Origin: Acidovorax sp. GW101-3H11
GTDB lineage: Bacteria; Pseudomonadota; Gammaproteobacteria; Burkholderiales; Burkholderiaceae_C
DNA length: 45,098 nucleotides
Reading direction: 5' to 3'
Assembly: GCF_001633105.1 (NCBI RefSeq)
Contig: NZ_LUKZ01000028.1
Span: forward strand, 1 to 45,098
Within the stretch, counting starts at the first letter, position 1, and the number at the start of each line of letters is the position of its first letter. Position numbers and translations under genes: made by a program. Below, piece by piece: positions 44,638-45,098 of this stretch. Under the pieces are notes generated by a model. The model did not search any database and had not been told where the DNA came from. It was given only the letters and a program-made list of their open reading frames with translations.

Positions 44638-45098
44638 GGGTTTTTGGGGTGCTGGCGCCTACTGGGTTTGCCTTGGTGGCTATTGTTTTTGTAGTGAATC
44701 ATTCCTGCCTGTTTGGGCTGCGTTTGTCGTCGCTCGGGCGCTGCTTCCCTACCCGTTCGGGCTGAGCTTGTCGAAGCCTTGGCGCTACCTCGGAACCGAT
44801 CGGGCTGAGGTTTTCGAAGCTGGAGCGTGTTGGTTTGAAAGGCGTGCTTGGGTTGAGTGCGGAGGCCGGGAGTCGCCCGGCGCGCGAGTAACTTTCTTTC
44901 GCGTCGCCGAAAGAAAGTCACCAAAGAAAGGGCGATCCCCAGTCTGCGTCCCCTGCGCTGCGCTCCGGGGCAAACCTGCGTCGGGGCGGTTGCGGGGTGC
45001 GCCGTGGAACTCGCTTTGCTGCTACGCAGCGCCGCTCGGACAACCACGGCGAGTCAGAGCACGAAGCACGCGCGCTCCGACGCGCGTGCCACCCCACA
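44638..45098. other. Repeat-rich gene-free right end
   Basis: No coding sequence is supported. It contains two CCGTTCGG-type repeats (44753-44777, 44796-44820), a perfect 11-bp hairpin at 44891-44918, and a GC-rich tail with TACGCAGCGCCGCTCGG-type motifs often seen in intergenic repeats of this group. Confidence 0.6.
44891..44918. repeat. Perfect hairpin ACTTTCTTTCG/CGAAAGAAAGT
   Basis: 11-bp arms with loop CGTCGC, followed by CACCAAAGAAAGG. This is the start of a conserved multi-copy intergenic block in many Burkholderiales and Xanthomonadales, so it is probably a dispersed repeat, not a terminator. Confidence 0.7.

Noticed and set aside
44532-45047. A 171-residue minus-strand frame at the right end.
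   Set aside because: It overlaps the 3' end of the cyclase gene and a repeat-rich region that often yields false genes.

Overview
The window reads as chromosomal DNA of a Comamonadaceae-type betaproteobacterium, most like Acidovorax and relatives. The evidence is very high GC coding sequence, a MaeB malic enzyme with a phosphotransacetylase tail, an Omp32-like porin, a cytochrome-fused urate hydroxylase, and several families of intergenic repeats familiar from that group. No rRNA, tRNA or CRISPR array was seen.

Layout. 1-141: 5' end of an ISAs1-family transposase that runs off the left edge. 369-4494: a GntR regulator, a secreted alpha/beta hydrolase, an extended SDR dehydrogenase and a divergent TetR regulator, with a clear palindromic operator between the last two. 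4635-9171: a patatin-like lipoprotein, then an ABC importer (binding protein, ATPase, permease) ending in a translationally coupled cytosine/guanine-deaminase-like enzyme. 9560-12765: an HDOD signalling protein and malic enzyme maeB, separated by a strong bidirectional terminator.

12945-36402 is the core: a purine-ring to glycerate catabolic region. A urate/xanthine permease leads in. PuuD (membrane urate hydroxylase with a C-terminal cytochrome c), HiuH, a fused OHCU decarboxylase-allantoate amidohydrolase and PuuE take urate through allantoin to ureido compounds. Gcl, Hyi, GlxR and a glycerate kinase (TtuD type) take glyoxylate to 2-phosphoglycerate. A DctA-type carrier, an M20 hydrolase of unknown substrate, XdhC and a small lipoprotein are embedded. 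Two similar FCD-type GntR regulators and a LysR regulator sit in the region, and GTATAC-cored sites recur upstream of the permease, dctA, gntR/hiuH and puuD. No xanthine dehydrogenase subunits, ureidoglycolate lyase or ureidoglycine aminohydrolase are visible. A ggt / GNAT / MocR block interrupts the purine genes at 23955-28286.

36403-38226 is a low-GC patch with two unrecognised minus-strand genes and about 490 bp that looks non-coding. 38227-44637 holds two c-di-GMP proteins (EAL-CBS-GGDEF and dCACHE-HAMP-PAS-GGDEF) flanking a porin and a Crp/Fnr-type regulator. The right end (44638-45098) is repeat-rich and gene-free.

Most likely place for undescribed biology: the M20 hydrolase coupled to the allantoate amidohydrolase fusion, in a cluster that lacks the usual ureidoglycolate step, together with the proposed GTATAC regulon and a repeat-derived linker inside puuD.
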